Of a DNA stretch of 64,000 nucleotides, positions 1 to 12,100 are shown piece by piece (within the stretch, counting starts at the first letter, position 1; each line of letters opens with the position of its first letter). The translations under genes and the position numbers were made by a program. The stretch is from Craspedostauros australis. Taxonomy: Eukaryota > Bacillariophyta > Bacillariophyceae > Mastogloiales > Achnanthaceae. The DNA is taken from contig JAMXDE010000057.1 of the NCBI GenBank assembly GCA_026770025.1, positions 124,001 to 188,000 on the forward strand. The letters are read 5' to 3'. The notes beneath the pieces were generated by a model. The model worked only from the letters and a program-made list of their open reading frames with translations, did no database searches and was not told the DNA's origin.

Positions 1-610
1 CGCTCAGGATGCGCAATGCACATGTTCCATGTGCCGAACGCTGATGCTGCGCTGCGCAGGCCACGCACGGTGCTGAACTTGATGGCTTGGTCGCCGAGTG
101 TGTTCCTGCGTGAGGGTACCTGCGTGGCGTAGTGTTCCTGCGCCCACATGATCGGGATTGTCTCAGAGTAGGGTGGCGATTGGATGTCGGGTGGCTGCAG
201 GGTAGGGACGCCATGTTGGAGACCGAACTTGCGCAGTACTCGAATCTTGCTGCTGTAGGTGGTGAGAGTACCCGACGCCCAATTGTGCGCTAGGTCGATG
301 ATACGCATGCGTTCCAAACGGAGGAGATGGAGGTCCGTGTGGCTGGGGACCAATTCTCGCTGGAGATGTACTCGGACCGTGCATGCCTCGCACACGAAGA
401 GACCCAAAATACTGAGGTTGGGTGGCAGCGTGAGACCCTTATGGTTGCGTAGGCGTGTTCGGAAGGGAGGCCCCACTCGCCAGCATAGCTTGTGATATCG
501 GGTGTGGCATGCCTGGTAGGGGACACCATTGTGCATGAACCCGGTGTCGGCGAAGTGGCATTGGTGTGCTGTTGTGTGTCGGTTGATGCTCTTAGCACAA
601 CCCGTGCAGA
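1..610 (-). CDS. DIRS-type tyrosine recombinase, N-terminal part (truncated by window edge)
   Basis: This minus-strand frame is open from about 938 to base 1 and has no stop in the window. The coding-like part starts near 610, overlapping the end of the RT-RNase H gene in the +1 frame. A zinc-ligand cluster comes first: CTGC near 608-597, HQCHF near 566-552, QACHTRYHKLC near 515-483 and CEAC near 392-381. A helical stretch follows (ASGTLTTYSSKIRVLRKFG, about 287-231), like the SAM-like core-binding domain of tyrosine recombinases, and then RGLRSAASAFGTWNM (about 65-21). The catalytic R-H-R-Y residues would lie beyond the window. The first in-frame ATG (536) falls after the first zinc ligands, so translation probably starts by +1 frameshifting from the RT frame or at a non-ATG site; this is inference. 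Confidence 0.7.
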
Positions 611-3600
611 CGCTCGGCGATCCGTTGGTGATGCCGTCGATTCCGGGAGCGGGGAGCAAAGTCCAGTCTGGGAGGAGTGAGAGAGCGAATGTGGGGAGAG
701 ACACGGAGGAGAAGATTAGGAATATTGAGAGGAGAAGAAGAAGAGAGATGCAGATCGTCGTTGGTGAACACTCCAACTCGGACAAGGTGACGTGAGAGTC
801 TGACGAAAGTGCGTTGAAGCACTCGTGGGACGAGGATGACGAATCCAGTGTCCAGAGGTTGTTCTGCCCAGCACCCCAGTAGGAAGTAGATCAGTTGGTA
901 GGCGAGCTCCGGTGGTGGTGCCCACAGGGTGATGCGGTTCATGCAGTCCTCGGGGTTCCACGGACGGTCCCACCGACGGAGTAGTATGGTCGTGGGAGTG
1001 TCGGGGAAGGCGAGTGACGCAATCTGAGGGACATGCTGCTCCTGGAGTGGTGTCGGGGCCAGACAGGCGGATAGGATCTGTGATGATGTTGGCCGTTGGT
1101 GGGCGGCGTTGATCCATATTCCGCGGCTGAGTCCGTCGGTTCCCTCTGTGATGATGGCAGTGCCGGGGATGTGGATGACCTGGAGGTGGCATGATAAGCG
1201 GAGCTCGAGCTGTTTGATCTTCCGGACCAGCTTGTGTAGTTCCGGTGAGGTGGAAGTGCCTCCATCGACAACACAGTAGGTGCACATGTTGTCGGTGAAG
1301 TAGAAAAAAGTGGCGCCGAAGACGTCGGCAGCGGTCGTTGGGTTGTTGGCTACCTGTTGTAGGGTGCTGAGCAGAGTGCGTAGCTCCTTCCAGTTGGAGG
1401 AGTGGCGTGTGGCCACAAGGGACGACCATGTACCCATCCACATGCATGAGGGTTGGTTGGGGAAAAGGATGGTACCCCCGGTGCCTGTACCACTGCCATC
1501 ACCAAAACTGCTGACGAGGACGCCGGTCCGTGTTGCACGACCGCTCCGTGCCGTGTCGTTGATGAGTGCTGCTCGCCACCATTGGAGGTCTTGTGTGACC
1601 GCGGGTGAGATGGCCGTGTAGCTGAAGTAGGGGAGATCCGGTTGATCCCACTCATGTGGATGTACGAGGGCGTATAGAGCTCGGAGGTAGTTGCGACCGA
1701 GGTATGATGGTGTGGCCTCTGCCACGCTTTCGAGCATACCCGCTAGGACCGCGAGGGCGAGCCGGGAGACTCTTGCGGGTGCAGCCGAGACGTAGTCCAT
1801 CACAGCGACGATCTTGTCCCGTTTGAGAGGTGGGATGCGTAGGCGTGGGGTAGCTGTGGTATCGAAGATCAACCCGGTGTATTTGACGACTTGACTGGGC
1901 GGGGTGAGTTTGCTGGGGTGGCAGAGCAGGCCGCAGTCCACTGATAGATCAAGGAAAGCTGATAGCGCCGCCGAGGTCTTGCGCCGTGTGGGTCCGTGGA
2001 TGATGAAGTCATCACAGTGGGCCCACACGAGGGCGACCGGCAGTCCATCCGATCCGATGGCGACCAATCCTTGGCCTTTGGTGTGGTCGTAGGCCAGGTC
2101 TTGGTTGAATGTTGTCCACCACATGTTAGGGCGGTGAGTGCCTTGGTATAGTCGAGATCGTTTGCGTAGTTGCCGAAGGAAGGCGGTTCCGAACCTGCAT
2201 GCGATAGCCGGTGATTGGCTAGATCCCATCGGTAGTCCAGCATACTGGTACATTTCACCCGAAATTGGGTGTTGGATGCCGAGAAATCGTCGTTCGTCGG
2301 GACGGGTTCGGAATTGGTAGAAATATTTCGAGGCGTCCACAACCGCCGACCAGCCGCCGTGGTACATTTGTTTCAAAATGTCGCGGCTTTTTGGGAAAAC
2401 GGTTGGATCAGCCCCAATAAATTCGTTGGTGCGATTCTCTCGCATGTTGGCGATGATACGCCACTGATTGGGTTGTATGGGTTTCGGCAGGGCGAATAGC
2501 GGGGCGTTGACGACCACCGGATGGAGGGGGTCTTGCGGTTCGACAACTCCAAGGTTGAGGAGTTCATCGACGAAGTCCGCGGCCACTTGTTGCTGATCTG
2601 GAGTCATGTCGGTGTTATCGTGGTGTCCGAATTCGGGAGTGTCCAAAAAGTTCATCGGGCTCCCTTCTCGTAGGTGGTCCCAGTGTTGTGGAGGGAATTC
2701 CCACCAGAGGACTCGTAGTTGTTTGGGATCGGGATGCGTGTCGGTATAGTTGGTACGGTGAACACGCAAGTCGTTGAGTCCGTCTTTGAGTAGGGCGGTG
2801 GATCGGTTTCCGTAGTGCGCACAGGCCTTCCGCAGGTTGTGTACGCGGAGCCGGTGCCAGTCGCCATCAGGGGAGAGGTCCGGCGGAGTCCATCGATATT
2901 GGAGGTCGTCGTTGTTGTCGTCATGGAGGGGCGTCTGTTGTCGTCGTCGTCGTTGTTGTCTTGTCGTCTGTGTCGCAGGTTGGGAGTGTTCAGAGTGCTG
3001 ATGTACATGGCGAGCCAAGTCCATCAGCGGTGTGGAGAGGTACTCGAGTAAGTGTTGCGACGGAGTGTGGAAAAGCACTCGCCACTTCACATGCTTGAGC
3101 GCCTCTCCGGGGATCGAGCTGCCCAGGGCTTTCCCTAACTCGTCTGGGAAGAGGCGTCGGACGCCTCTCGCCGTCTGAATAAGGGCAAGCCGGTCCATCG
3201 GCATCGCGGATGTGGCGCTGTCGATGACCGACTGGGCATTGCTCTTCGTTATATAGCATCGTCGAGGAACTCCGCAATGACGAAGACAGTTCGCCATGCT
3301 TCGCTCAGATGCAGGTTGGAGGTCTGGCCAGTCGATGCCAGATGCCGTCCACGTTGTTGCCGACCTTATCACCACCGTGTAAGTCACTGATACCGCTCCA
3401 CCCATTCGTTGGTTGGGGAGGGTCTTGAGCTGCGTTCCGTAGCCGAGGTCCTCCCAGAGTTTACACTCCCGCTTGGAAGCGGCGTGTTGTATCCATCCCA
3501 AGTTAGGCCCGGACCATATCTCAATGATCAACCGAGGTCGTAGATTGGTCTGGCAGTGGAGGACCCAGTTACGCCATTCCGTGTGCTGGACCCCGTGGGC

Positions 3601-3990
3601 GACCAGAAAGTCCACCGGAAATTTGTTCAAAATTCGGTGGGACACTCTTGCCATCGACCCGAGGAAACGGGTCGAGTCTGGATAGGTCCGGAGTGGTTGG
3701 GCCAGGCTGTCGTCGTGGGTGCAGAGGACGTGCTCGAAAGCGGGCCAGGTGCTGCCGGTCATGTGTAGACCAAAGTTCAGGGTTGCGTAGCGCAGCGAGC
3801 AGGTAGAGGACTTAGGGAGTTGTTTTGTTGACAGTGCAACGATATCTGCTAAGTTAGGGCTTAGGAGTATGTCGCTCGGGGTGTCCTGGGTGTCGGTGTG
3901 TGTATGTTGGTGGTCTGTGGTGATGTCGGTATCAGTGGTTGTTGAGTGGTGTTGAGGTAGGCACGAGTTGTGGACAGCACAGAGAAGCAA
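592..3990 (-). CDS. Reverse transcriptase-RNase H of the DIRS-like element
   Basis: A 1,132-aa open frame. The RT spans roughly residues 480-720: QWRIIANMRENRTN, VDASKYFYQF with catalytic D552, GLPMGSSQSP, and HCDDF with catalytic D660-D661, where the usual Y-x-D-D is H-C-D-D. RNase H follows at about 825-960, with carboxylates D831 (FGDGSG), E869 (WKEL), D900 (TDNM) and D952 (TDGLSRG). Residues 1-480 are unassigned. Residues 1020-1080 (WAPPPELAYQLIYF and following) are an unassigned conserved-looking C-terminal piece. The ATG at 3990 lies 20 bp after the Gag stop at 4011. The 3' end overlaps the tyrosine-recombinase frame. There are no internal stops, so the copy may be intact. Confidence 0.88.
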   Translation of the reverse strand: MLLCAVHNSCLPQHHSTTTDTDITTDHQHTHTDTQDTPSDILLSPNLADIVALSTKQLPKSSTCSLRYATLNFGLHMTGSTWPAFEHVLCTHDDSLAQPLRTYPDSTRFLGSMARVSHRILNKFPVDFLVAHGVQHTEWRNWVLHCQTNLRPRLIIEIWSGPNLGWIQHAASKRECKLWEDLGYGTQLKTLPNQRMGGAVSVTYTVVIRSATTWTASGIDWPDLQPASERSMANCLRHCGVPRRCYITKSNAQSVIDSATSAMPMDRLALIQTARGVRRLFPDELGKALGSSIPGEALKHVKWRVLFHTPSQHLLEYLSTPLMDLARHVHQHSEHSQPATQTTRQQRRRRQQTPLHDDNNDDLQYRWTPPDLSPDGDWHRLRVHNLRKACAHYGNRSTALLKDGLNDLRVHRTNYTDTHPDPKQLRVLWWEFPPQHWDHLREGSPMNFLDTPEFGHHDNTDMTPDQQQVAADFVDELLNLGVVEPQDPLHPVVVNAPLFALPKPIQPNQWRIIANMRENRTNEFIGADPTVFPKSRDILKQMYHGGWSAVVDASKYFYQFRTRPDERRFLGIQHPISGEMYQYAGLPMGSSQSPAIACRFGTAFLRQLRKRSRLYQGTHRPNMWWTTFNQDLAYDHTKGQGLVAIGSDGLPVALVWAHCDDFIIHGPTRRKTSAALSAFLDLSVDCGLLCHPSKLTPPSQVVKYTGLIFDTTATPRLRIPPLKRDKIVAVMDYVSAAPARVSRLALAVLAGMLESVAEATPSYLGRNYLRALYALVHPHEWDQPDLPYFSYTAISPAVTQDLQWWRAALINDTARSGRATRTGVLVSSFGDGSGTGTGGTILFPNQPSCMWMGTWSSLVATRHSSNWKELRTLLSTLQQVANNPTTAADVFGATFFYFTDNMCTYCVVDGGTSTSPELHKLVRKIKQLELRLSCHLQVIHIPGTAIITEGTDGLSRGIWINAAHQRPTSSQILSACLAPTPLQEQHVPQIASLAFPDTPTTILLRRWDRPWNPEDCMNRITLWAPPPELAYQLIYFLLGCWAEQPLDTGFVILVPRVLQRTFVRLSRHLVRVGVFTNDDLHLSSSSPLNIPNLLLRVSPHIRSLTPPRLDFAPRSRNRRHHQRIAERLHGLC

Positions 3991-4010
3991 GAGTCAAGGC
4001 AAACACAGGG

Positions 4011-5126
4011 TTAGGCATCATCCTCTTCTCCGCCTCCGCGCTTCGAAATTGCTTCCTGCAGGATGCGGGTGATAACGTCGGCGGCCTTCTCGCCTTGGTT
4101 CACGCATTTGGCGACCTGCTTGGCTTTTGCCATTGCCACCTTCTTCTTGAAGAGGTACCCGAATGGGCATCCGCTGTCGCGGATCTCATGGACCTTGCTG
4201 TTCCCGCCGCAGTGCTTGCACTTCTTCCGGCCCGTTTCGTTTGGGGCGGTGTCGGTGTCCTCCTTTGGTGCCGAGGGCAATCCAAGGGTGGTGATTGCAT
4301 GCTGCTGGAACTTCTCCAAGACCTTCAAGTTGCACCAGCCGCCGCGCGCTCCTTCACGCACGATGACATAGGTGCGGAAGATCATGAGGTTGCGCGAGGC
4401 CGCGAAGTTGCGTGCGTCGAAGAGGGCCTTGGCGTAGTGTTCGTGGTACACGAGGGCTGAGTCCTCCCACCCGTTGGGTGTCTTGAATGCTTCCTCTTGT
4501 AGCTTGAGGAGGAGTTCATGGTAGTAGGTCATGAACAGCTTGAGGACGGCGACCCATCCTCCGCCTTGCTGGTAGAGAGTGATTTGCTCGTCGGAGTAGT
4601 AGCCGTGGCGGAGGATGTGACCCACATCGTTGAGATAACGGGTCATCACGTCGTCGCGGATGCTGTTGAAGTCACCGGCGAGTCCGCTGAGGTCTTCAGA
4701 GGTCTTGATCCGACCGAGGGCGTGGCGGGTCTTGGTGCGCCAATTGGAGTCGGCGGCGATGAGGCCGGCGGAGCGGGCAGTTTGGTTGCGGATGTCTCCG
4801 AACGCGGAGGCGAGTTCTTCGATGGATGTGCGTTCATCGGTGACCTTACCTGGTTGGCTGGCAACGTCGATGGCCGCTTTCGCGAGTTCGGTCTGAATTT
4901 CGCTGCTGGCGTGTGGAGGTGCGAGGTGCTGGAGCATGCGTCTCTCGTTGTCGAGGGTCTCCCCGAAGACTTGCTTCTTGTCACCCTTGGATGGGTCTTC
5001 TCCCAGGAATTTCTCGATGCCCATGCTAGCCGGGCTAGAGGGGACGTGATCTGGTCGAGAGAGGGGCGCCGATGGGGACTCGGCAGGAGGGTTTCTTGGG
5101 TGAACGCCCTCCATCGGGTGTGGACG
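4011..5126 (-). pseudogene. Gag-like ORF1 of the DIRS-like element, C-terminal half (split by copia A)
   Basis: An open minus-strand frame of about 371 codons. The apparent ATG at 5135 lies inside the copia LTR and is spurious; true element sequence starts at 5126. The protein is helical and charged, with a late Cys/His group, CKHCGG then H and C within the next 16 residues, and a basic-acidic tail ending GGGEEDDA. DIRS ORF1 proteins are poorly conserved Gag-like RNA-binding proteins, so the assignment rests on position upstream of RT-RH and on frame continuity with the other half at 12993-14168. Joined, the reading frame would be about 760 codons. The break is the copia insertion alone; I see no other lesion. 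Confidence 0.65.
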
Positions 5127-5919
5127 TGTTGGCAAGTTCCGCTCACGGTAACCTACGATCGTGGAAGATGGTGTTGGTTGATAGTCGTTCGTTTGCTATT
5201 TCATTAGTTGGCTACTCCGATCCTCTCGGTATACGCCGTTCTCTTGCCCGATGCTCTCGGTGCTTCAATCTGTTTCGTAGATTCGGTCTCCGACTATGAG
5301 TCGGTACGCGAGATCCTCTCTCGCTCCTCTCTGTATTCTCTCTCTCTCTCTCTCAACATCGTGTGCTCATGCTACACGATACTCCGTGTTCGATGCGTGC
5401 TCCGCATTCGACACTCCGTTCATTCAGTACTGGCTTCTACTCCATGAGTACTTACCATTTGAAGTTCACCTTCAGTATCCATGATCTTCATGGGTCATTG
5501 TATCTTCGCCTCCTGCTCTGACTTGGAGACAGCTGTCGACGTGGTGACATGATGACATCCTGTCGACGTCAGTAGGCGTCCTTCTGCTCTCCAGATGTCA
5601 CGTTCCATTGGTGATGCTGCAGTCTGTCAGATGATATCGTCATCTGAGGTTTAGTTGGGAAGTACCTCGAGATTCTCTTGGTACCATTGATGGATGGACG
5701 GACGATCTTCTAATTCTCACCGGAAATCGTCGATTGCAAATTTCCTCCAGAAATCTTGCCCCTTTTCGTGTGTTCCATTTCCGCTGTAATTCTGACGAAT
5801 CACAGTATACTATTGACACGAATGTAGTTATACCGTCCAAGTGCGTATGAGAGAATAACGGGTGAACGATGCACACATACATGTACATCTCGACATATAC
5901 TCACATGTACATCTCGACA
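5127..5919 (-). repeat. LTR of copia A (3' LTR relative to its ORF)
   Basis: A 793-bp LTR starting TGTTGGCAAG and ending CATCTCGACA on the plus strand. It is repeated at 12199-12992 and 26707-27502 and inverted at 29929-30722. It contains a CT-rich run near 5337-5356 and a small terminal direct repeat, ACATGTACATCTCGAC, near 5880-5918. The adjoining internal sequence reads GGAAGGG on the coding strand, a weak polypurine tract. Confidence 0.93.
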
Positions 5920-5939
5920 CCCTTCCTGTGTGCATTCGG

Positions 5940-6119
5940 TCATTCGAATGCTCTCGATGTATCGAGGTACGACTTCTCATGTTCACGTTGCAAGTCGGCC
6001 TTGATGTTCTTGGTGAATCCGTCGCTTGTGTTCTGCTCGGATTTGACGAAAATGATTTCGATGGTTTTGTTGATTACCATGTTCCTCACGTAGTGATGGC
6101 GCACGTCGATGTGCCGCGA
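5940..6119 (-). pseudogene. C-terminal tail of copia RNase H beyond the in-frame TGA
   Basis: A 59-codon open extension of the gag-pol frame after the TGA at 6120-6122. It carries the RHIDVRxHxxR and SDGFTK motifs normally found at the end of copia polyproteins. It is either lost to the stop or reached by TGA readthrough. The homologous tail follows an identical TGA in the second copy (27526-27702). The decayed element D has an arginine codon in the corresponding part of the motif (PSTSARTRHID), so the stop is not ancestral to all relatives. Confidence 0.75.
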
Positions 6120-9100
6120 TCATTGGGATGTTGATGGGTTCTTGGCGATGAAGATCGCTCCAATGTTGTCCACGCGGACCTTGATCGGTGTTTTCACTGG
6201 GACGCCCACACTTTCGAGTAGCTGTACAACGAAGAAGATTTTCTTTGCCGCTTTGGAAAGGGCAACGTATTCTGCTTCGGATGAGCTGAGTGTGACGGCC
6301 TTCTGTGCCTTGGATCGCCAAAGGATTGGTACCTTGCACAGGTATAGGATGAACCCTCCTACGCTGATTCTCGTGTTCTTGTCTCCTGCATATTCGCTAT
6401 CGCAGAAGAGCTCCATGTCCCAGCCGTCGTCGTCTGGACGTGCTGGATGGATCTCCAATCCATAGTCCTTTGTATCGATCACATACTTGATGATCCGATA
6501 CATCTCCTTCATTGCGGCCTTGGTGGGTCCGATCAATACCTTGGAGAGTTCCCTCACAGGATTCGCGATGTCTGGTCGCGAGTGCTTGATGAGGAAGAGT
6601 AGCATACCGACGCCTTGGCGATATTCGGCATGTTCTTCCGGTCCGACCTTCTGCAGTCCGTTATCTTCGGATGGTCGTACGATGATTTGACCCGGGGTTC
6701 CTGGTGTCCCATAGCGCTGCATCTTCTCAACCTTGGTTCCAAACTCTTCGATGAGATGTCGGATGAGATGTGGTTGACGCAATGTCGCTCTAGTCTTGTC
6801 ATGGTTCAGTTCGATATTGCAGCTGAGGTAGTCTCCGAGTCCGCACTCGATTGTCACCTTGAATTTGCTGCCTTGGATGTCCTTCAGGAATGTCTCCAGT
6901 GCTTTGGAGTCTCCGCAACAGAAGCAATCGTCCACATAGATGGCCACGATCATGCTTCCTTCGTTTGTCTTCCTGTAGAACAGGCACGGGTCTGCTGCGC
7001 TCTGTTCGAAGTTGATATTCTTGAGGGTTGATACCAACATCTTGAACCATTGTCTGGCGCTCTGCACAAGTCCGTAGATTGGCTTGTGTAGGGTCAGGGC
7101 TTCGTCTGGTTGATGATCCATCCCGTTGGGACAGTTCATGTAGATCTCCTTGTCGAGGTCTCCGTGTAGGAATGCCGTTACGACATCGACGAGTGCGCAG
7201 TCCATCTTCTTGATCAGCATGATCACCATCATGACCCGATAAGTCACGTCATGGATGACGGGCGAGTAGTGCTCTTGGAAGTCTACTCCTGCGACTTGTG
7301 AATAGCCACATGCGACGAGTCGCGCTCGATGTGTGCCGTCACGTTTCAACTTGAAGACCCATTTGCATTTGCAGCATCTGCGGCCGCGTGGGATGGTGTC
7401 TCGTTTGATCTTGCTGTACACCTTGCGTGTGTCCATGGAGTCGAACTCTTTCTTGATGGCTGCTCGATATCCCTTTCGATGGATAGGGTCTGGATGATTG
7501 AAGGCTCCATCGAATGTTGTAGGTTCGATGTGCTTCTCTGGTTCTTTCTTCTCGTCCTGCATCGACAGTCCGATGTCGATTGCTGGTGATTCGGTAATGA
7601 TTGCATTCATTCCGTACAGTCCTGTTGTGCTATAGTGAGTGATCTCAATCTCTCCTTCATCTGCGATTTCTTCGTCATCTGTAGTTTCGTTGTTGGAGTC
7701 GTCGATCATTTCGTCGCTGAGGTCGTCACTCGCCTCATCGGATGATGGATCGCTCTCATAGCCTTCTTCCTTTCGACCTCGTTCGTTGAAGTCCGCGAGC
7801 TCACGTAGAGCTCTGGGAATACTCTTCCCTGTAGTTGATTTGGGATTAGCTTCTCCCTTCCTGCCTTGTGCTTCGTGACGTCGGATCCTCTCCTTTCTAG
7901 CTATGTCACGTTTGCTTGGCTTGCTCGGTGGAGGTCTGGATGGTGTGCCATGTGTAGACCTCGCTGGTGTGTTCGGAGGAGTGACGCCTGTGTCATCGTC
8001 GGCTTCGTCGCCGGATGGTAGGATTTCGTCATCCTCATGATTGGATTCGCTCCGATCTTCATCGTTGTTATGGATTAGTTGAGTCACTACTCCGTTGTCC
8101 TCATTATCCTCATCGTCGCTGTCTGATAGGATATAGTACATGTTGCTGTCAGCAAAAGATACTCTCTTTGCTTTTGATGTTTGACGCGTTGCCGTCCTTG
8201 GCGTTGCTCCCTTCCGTCCGATGGTTGTGAAGCCGTCTGCGTCCGTCGTTCCTGCTTCGTTGGATATGTTCGGTGCTGGTGTCCAGCCACGGAACTGTCC
8301 GTATGATTGGTTGAGCCACTTGATATCGCGTGAGCAGATGAGTGACTTGGTCGATGGTCTGTACATGTTGTAGACCCCTGATGCATGTTGGTGTGCATAT
8401 CCGATGAACACCATCTCTTCTCCTCTATTCTTGAGTTTGGCGGTGATCCCGCCGTAGGTAGTCTTCACAACACCCACCTCTCCGAAAGTGCGGAGTGCAT
8501 TCGCATATGGTGGATCGTTGCCGAAGAATTGGCGATGTGGTGACTCCTTTTGATTCTTCGCTACGGTGATGTTGGCGATGGCAGTGGCAGTGCTTGCAGC
8601 TGCTGCCCACAGGCCATGCCTATACTCTTCGTCGAGTTGTGCTCCGTTGAGCATGGAGCGGATCTTGGTGTAGAGGTACGCAAACTTGCGTTCTACTCTG
8701 CCGTTCTGTTGCGGCGTGTTCGATGCCGTGAATTTGAATTTCACGTTCAGTCCTGCATCGATGAGAATATCCTGCGTGGATTTGTTCTCTCCGCTGTTGT
8801 CACCTCGGAAGATGATTTGTTGATCACCAGTCTGTGACTTGATTGTTTGGATGAATCGTTTGATGTACCCTGGTTGATCACTCTTGTTCTTGAGAAAGAA
8901 ACTCCAGCAGTGATCCGTGCAGTCGTCCACGATCAGGGTCCAGTAGCGTTTATCTCCGAAGCTTATGTGTTTAGTGTATCTAATGTCAATGAAGAGCCGT
9001 TCGCCGTGGCGAGTTGCTCTCGGAATGGTTGCCTTCGGGATGTTCTTCACTCTTGCGTTCGCGACCGCGCAGTCACGACATACTGGCATCTCGCCGATAA

Positions 9101-12100
9101 TCTTCCATCCGTATTGGGCGGCTGTCCGCTTCATGGCTTCGAGTGGCGCGTGGCCGAGCATTCGATGCAAGTTCACCGCGCTGATCTCCTTGGATGGGTT
9201 CTTGACGATGGCTGTGCAAGCCTTGTCGTCGTTCGTTGGCATGATGGAATGCATCTGCACTCCCGTGATGAATCCGTTGGCTGTGGGGAAGACTCGATCG
9301 AATACGATCTTCGTTCCGGATCCGTTGATAATGTCCATCAGAATGCCGTTGCTACCAAGCTGGTAACCGTTGTACAGAGCCTTGTTCGTGGAGAAAAGGT
9401 TCACCGCCATTTTCGGTGTGTACTTCACGTCATCGAGCCGGATGATGTGGCCAGTGTTGTCTCGTTGCTTGACCTTCAAGCGAATGGATCCCATTTTGGG
9501 AGAGTCCAGTTTCGTACTGTCTCCCACTTGGATGAAGGACTTGATGTGCCGCACGTTGAAGAGAGCGGCGTCTGAATTGACGATGTGACACGAAGCTCCA
9601 CTGTCGGCGAGCCAGGTGTCCTTGTTGACCTTGTCTTTGTATCGAGTGCTCAGCTCATGGAGCTGCTCCACAGCTGCTGCAGCTGTATCGGTCATGATGT
9701 TGTCTTCGTCCTCTTCGTCGACGTGAACTCCATATTCGTTCCATGGATTCTCGTGATGTTCGTCGTCGGTCTCATCGGATAGCTGCGCGTAGTCCGATGG
9801 AATCGTATTGCTTCGGTGTGATCCTGTGGCTGGATCGTATGGGTGGACGCGTGATCGCTCTCGCAAGAGTACACGCATACATCCTCCAAGGATGTAGTGC
9901 AGATCCGTCTCTGGGATCGTTTCCGTCTCGTTCGCTTCGAGTATGCGGTTGATGATGATCGCGTTGACGAGGATCTCTTCGATTGATTCGAAGTGCTCGG
10001 ATAGGATGGATCCCATCATGTTCACCCATATTGGCATGAGTGCTCCTCGTGTTGTTCCTGGGAACACTCGCATCCCCGCTTCCATTACGGCGTCAAAGAT
10101 GAGCTGCTTTTGGATTATCAATGCTGTTGCTGTTGCATTCGGGATGGTGCTGTGACGGAGGAGGTAATCGACGCTGTTGAGATCTTCAATAGGTGGGAAG
10201 TCCATGTTCCCTGGGTAGACGACGCGCTCGTTTGGATTGAAGCTGTCGTCTGGATGATTGCCGTCCTCGGATTCGTCGCTGTCATCCTCGTCGAAGATGC
10301 CCGATCTGTTGTTCCCCGCCGCTGGAGGAGGCGGCGCCGCGGCGCGGTTCGTTTCGTCGTCTTCATCTGCGCCGTCCTCGTTGGCGTCGTCGTCGTCGTC
10401 GTCATCGCTCATGGCCTCTTCGATGTCGCTATCGTTGGCCTCGTCGTCCATCTCAGCTGCGTAGCCGTATGAACCGATCAGGTCGTGCGCGTTGAAGCAG
10501 CATTCGTAGCTCACTTCGCGTCTTGGATCCACCTCGTGGATGATTGGCTCCTCGTCGAGCCACTCCGGGACGATCTCATCATCCTGTACTTCGTCGTCAC
10601 TTCCAACGCACACGAAGTTATCGAAGAAGGAGTCTTCGATGTAGTTGTCGGACACCAACATGCAGAGCGGCATATCCTTTGCAGAGAGTACCATCTCGTG
10701 CCCGCTCTTGTCGTGTCCTTCCGTAGCCGCGTTGGCTTGTTCGTTGTTCTTCTTGCTTTCGTTGAACTTCTTCTTTCGGCACTCCGCCTCACGATGTCCG
10801 AAGATGCCGCAGTAGTTGCACTTGCCCTTGAAGCCGCTTCCCTTGTTGCGCTTTCCGTTCATTTTGTTGTTGTTGTTGTTGTTTTTCTTGTTGTTCGATT
10901 TCTTGCGTTCTGGGCAATCGGCGGATCTATGGCCATACACACCACAGTTGTGACAAGTACCCTTGAAGTTACCGGTGCTTGTGAAGCCGGTATCGTTGCT
11001 CTTCGTGTTGCTGTCTTGGAAGTCGTCGACGTATGCCTTGCCTCCTCTGTGAGTGGCATATGCAGTGCAGAGTACTCCTCTGATCGTGTTGATGGTGACC
11101 AGTTCCGGATTGAACGTGAGTTGGTGTTGGAAGTTCACGATGTGAGTTCTGTATTCGTTGCTCACCGTGCTGAGGATTTGCATGATCATTTCCTCGTCCG
11201 TGATCTCGTACTTGACATCGTGGAGACGCGATCGTAGACTCTCGAGTTGCGTGATGTAGATGTCGGGGTCCGTGTCTCTCTTCATCTTTTCGTTGTTGAA
11301 TTGACACTTGAGCTTGATCTTCGTCACCGCGTCGGATGGTCGGAACTTCTCCGCGAGAACGTTCCACGCTGCGTGTGCGTCTCCTTCGGGGTAGTCGTCG
11401 GAGATGCATTGGTTGATGTATTGGATGGCCTGCTTGCCTTTTCCTTTCTCTGCATCCATCATGAGGATCAGATTGCTGAAGCAGTCGCATCCCAGCTCAT
11501 GGATCTCTTCCATCGCTTCCTTGGCTTCACCGGCGGCTGCCGCGATCTCGCTCACTGTTGGCACCTTGGTCTTGCCCAACATCACGTCTCTCGTCTTCTG
11601 TGCACGAGCGTATGCCTTTGCTTGGGACTCCCATGCGCTGTAGTCTTCCTGTTCACCGCTGAACATCGGCGCCTTGATACGTCGCTTGTTCATGTTGGCT
11701 GATGTCGCCATGTTGATTCGTTGTTTCGTTGTTGGTGCGCTCGCGCCCTTGATTTCCGTCTGTTTCTGTGTTGTCGATTCTTCGATTTTCGCTTGTTGTT
11801 TCGCGAGGGTTGATTTGCTCACAAATTCTCCTCCTGGTGGTGTCTCACTTTTCCCACCCTGTTTGGCTGTGCGAATGCTCTCCGTCACACCAGTCTCCTC
11901 TTGCTTGAACGCCTTGAGGATCCTCTCCTTCTCGCGATGTAGCCTTGCAGACCGTTCTTCTTCGGTCTCGTCGATTGCGCTTGCGTATGCGCCTGATAGG
12001 ACAGTAGCCGCAGCTGCTTCCTTCTCTTGTCGTGGTGGAGTCTCACTCGCACCTTCTTCTATCTTGATAGCCGGATTGGACAGAGGGATGTCTCTCAATT

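Noticed and set aside
163-598. Two short minus-strand ORFs near the left edge
   Set aside because: They are out of frame with the continuous tyrosine-recombinase reading, which better explains the Cys/His clusters and the core-binding helix.
4518-5207. 229-codon plus-strand ORF across the DIRS Gag and LTR junction
   Set aside because: It spans a transposon insertion boundary, so it cannot be an old gene, and it has no domain.
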